The notes under the pieces: generated by a model
The model's input: the letters and a program-made list of their open reading frames with translations, nothing else
What the model was told of the DNA's origin: nothing
Databases searched by the model: none
Shown: positions 5,492-6,631 of the stretch, piece after piece
How the letters are laid out: every line of letters starts with the position of its first letter
Numbering within the stretch: position 1 is the first letter of the stretch
NCBI GenBank assembly: GCA_938008005.1
Contig: CALLLZ010000237.1
Coordinates: 1 to 6,631 of the forward strand
Direction: 5' to 3'
Source: an uncultured Marinicella sp.
GTDB taxonomy: Bacteria; Pseudomonadota; Gammaproteobacteria; Xanthomonadales; Marinicellaceae
DNA length: 6,631 nt
Program-made: the position numbers and the translations under genes

Positions 5492-6190
5492 TCAATCGAA
5501 AACATATGAACCGTTCACCACTTCCACATTTGGGGGGCGGTCATGTATACTGAAAAAATCATATCCACTTTTGAGGTTTTGCCAAAAACCATACCAGCGA
5601 TTTTCTTTGTGTGCTTTCATGTTCTCTGTTGTCATCCGAAAAGGAAAAGCATGAACTCTGATATAAGGCTGGCCACCTTCAAAAGCTGCAACCATTAATG
5701 TATATATTTCCTCTATCAATGGGTCAGTCATGGCATAACAACCCACAGAAACACAATTTCCATGTACCATCAATGCACTGCCAGTCCTACCATGTGCTCT
5801 GTCATACTTATTGGGGTAGCCCAAATTAAAGGATAAGTGGTACTGACTCCATGGGTTCAACTGTATGGGTTTCACAAAATAAAACCCTTCAGGACTCTGC
5901 CAGTCTCCAGTGGCCAATTTAGGGCCGGGCTGACCAGAAAAATTACAAATAGGATAGGTCTTGAACAACCTAAACTTCACCCCACTTTTAACCCACAGCT
6001 CTAATTCACTGCTGGCTTTGAAGATACGGATATAAAGGGAGGAGTTCCAAGGAATTTGTTGTTCAGCAAAAACTTGCTTTAATGCCGCTTTATTTTCTTT
6101 GATGGCCTGTTCAGCCCTTTGGCTGGTGGGTATTTGTAATGTACTGAGAACAGCTAATAGTATGATTTTCAAGAACATAATGGACATCAT
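5492..6190 (-). CDS. dpaA: YafK/DpaA-type L,D-transpeptidase-fold protein (murein-lipoprotein amidase candidate)
   Basis: A 232-residue protein of the YkuD/L,D-transpeptidase family, closest in pattern to E. coli YafK (DpaA/LdtF), which releases Braun's lipoprotein from peptidoglycan in the periplasm. A hydrophobic N-terminus (about 5-20) suggests export, though no clear Ala-x-Ala cleavage site is seen, so it may be an anchor. Shared YafK-like blocks are Y-I-R-I-F-K (53-58), S-G-Q-P-G-P-K (85-91), G-D-W-Q-S-P-E-G-F-Y (95-104) and Y-P-N-K-Y-D-R-A-H-G (125-134). The catalytic H-G-N-C-V-S-V-G-C (143-151) has the nucleophile Cys151 and supporting His143. P-F-R-M-T (183-187) and V-V-N-G-S-Y-V near the C-terminus complete the pattern. 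Whether it acts as lipoprotein amidase or as a cross-linking transpeptidase is inferred from YafK likeness; a Braun lipoprotein gene is not in this window. No Shine-Dalgarno precedes the first ATG; the ATGs at codons 2 and 5 are alternative starts. Confidence 0.88.
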   Translation of the reverse strand: MMSIMFLKIILLAVLSTLQIPTSQRAEQAIKENKAALKQVFAEQQIPWNSSLYIRIFKASSELELWVKSGVKFRLFKTYPICNFSGQPGPKLATGDWQSPEGFYFVKPIQLNPWSQYHLSFNLGYPNKYDRAHGRTGSALMVHGNCVSVGCYAMTDPLIEEIYTLMVAAFEGGQPYIRVHAFPFRMTTENMKAHKENRWYGFWQNLKSGYDFFSIHDRPPNVEVVNGSYVFD

Positions 6191-6203
6191 TTTTTTCGAT
6201 AAA

Positions 6204-6232
6204 ATCTTATTATTTGAGCAGTTCTAAATCAA
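6204..6232 (-). promoter_or_regulatory. Possible promoter of the dpaA-like gene
   Basis: TTGATT (6227-6232) and TAAGAT (6204-6209) on the minus strand, 17-bp spacer, four matches each. The start near 6197 would leave almost no leader before the first ATG, which would suit one of the later ATGs better. Read-through from holA is an alternative. Confidence 0.25.
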
Positions 6233-6256
6233 TAAGTTCCCTAAGGAAATCCTTGA

Positions 6257-6275
6257 GGTTCAAGCTGACTGAACC
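6257..6275 (-). terminator. Small hairpin after holA, not a typical terminator
   Basis: GGTTCA (6270-6275, minus strand) pairs with TGAACC (6257-6262) across a 7-nt loop, followed by a second small hairpin AAGGA-TT-TCCTT. Neither is followed by a run of T's, so holA transcription may continue into the dpaA-like gene. The rest of 6191-6292 holds no supportable gene. Confidence 0.25.
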
Positions 6276-6292
6276 AGTCGAAACGCTCCTTA

Positions 6293-6631
6293 TCAAACGC
6301 TGAAAGCCACCATCCACTTTTCTGTAGCCATCCAAGGGTTACCTTTCAGCCGGCCTTTAATCATGCGATCTATGCTTGATAACTGTTGCAAGGCCTTTTC
6401 CCAATGTGACAAGGGCTGTTGATTAAGGGCTTTTTGAATAATGGATTGTCTGTTCTGCCAGATACCAAAACGACGGTAATCAGCTGGACTGACATTGCGG
6501 TTTTGCGATCGAATGAAAGAAAGTTCACACAACATACGAGTTTCGCGCTCCAATGCCCAATGGATGACCACAGGTGACAAGTCGTTTTTTTGTAAAGAAC
6601 GTAATATCCTGATGGCTCTTGCAGGTTGCTT
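6293..6631 (-). CDS. holA: DNA polymerase III delta subunit, C-terminal part (runs off the window)
   Basis: Delta is the wrench of the clamp loader: it opens the beta sliding clamp at the replication fork. The visible 112 residues are about the last third of the protein, the helical collar domain that joins the clamp-loader pentamer. The frame is open to the window edge; the TTG at 6578-6580 is an internal leucine, not a start. Resemblance to E. coli HolA is clear: A-R-A-I-R-I-L-R-S-L, then S-P-V-V-I-H-W-A-L-E-R-E-T-R-M-L, then R-F-G-I-W-Q-N-R-Q (E. coli K-H-R-V-W-Q-N-R-R), and a tail with N-P-W-x-A-x-E as in the family. The clamp-binding N-terminal part is outside the window. In E. coli holA is followed by nadD; here a YafK/DpaA-type gene follows after 102 bp. 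Confidence 0.9.
   Translation of the reverse strand, partial: KQPARAIRILRSLQKNDLSPVVIHWALERETRMLCELSFIRSQNRNVSPADYRRFGIWQNRQSIIQKALNQQPLSHWEKALQQLSSIDRMIKGRLKGNPWMATEKWMVAFSV

Noticed and set aside
6293..6580. A complete short gene starting at TTG 6580.
   Set aside because: The frame continues open to the window edge with clear HolA-like sequence, so this is the end of a longer holA gene.
1..6631. A hidden multi-gene defence, mobile or secondary-metabolite system.
   Set aside because: Every long frame is accounted for by a recognisable family, with no integrase, transposase, nuclease-helicase pair or CRISPR repeats, and the genes have unrelated functions.

Overview
The window looks like an ordinary chromosomal stretch from a low-GC gammaproteobacterium, probably an aquatic or marine one. 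The lineage is an inference from protein resemblance: a DusC-type tRNA-dihydrouridine synthase, a class I CPD photolyase with the folate-antenna signature, an NhaA antiporter and a YafK/DpaA-type L,D-transpeptidase fold protein all look close to their enterobacterial and Vibrio-like counterparts. No species can be named from the sequence alone.

Layout from left to right. Positions 1-219 (minus) hold the first 73 codons of an exported intradiol-dioxygenase-like protein with a Tat-type signal. Positions 458-1336 (minus) encode an orphan ParB-like DNA-binding protein of the plasmid/phage style, with no ParA beside it. Divergent from it, 1570-2523 (plus) is dusC. dusC converges on the photolyase gene phrB (2793-4184, minus, TTG start). 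The 269 bp between them contain a terminator-like hairpin and a large imperfect palindrome of about 130-145 bp that looks like a REP/MITE-type interspersed repeat acting as a two-way terminator. phrB is divergent from nhaA (4284-5480, plus) across a 99-bp promoter region that contains a dyad. nhaA converges almost tail to tail (11 bp) with a YafK/DpaA-type gene (5492-6190, minus). That gene lies 102 bp downstream of the 3' end of holA (6293-6631, minus, cut by the window edge), the clamp-loader delta subunit of DNA polymerase III.

The genes do not form one pathway. They are separate housekeeping and stress functions: tRNA modification, light-driven DNA repair, Na+/pH homeostasis, envelope remodelling and DNA replication. 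Only holA and the transpeptidase-fold gene could share a transcript, and even they have a possible internal promoter. I found no CRISPR array, tRNA, rRNA, integrase, transposase or defence cassette, and no convincing undescribed multi-gene system. The least ordinary items are the palindromic repeat between dusC and phrB, the orphan ParB-like gene with an inverted copy of its own 3' end just downstream, and the 9-bp repeat that overlaps both predicted -10 boxes between that gene and dusC.
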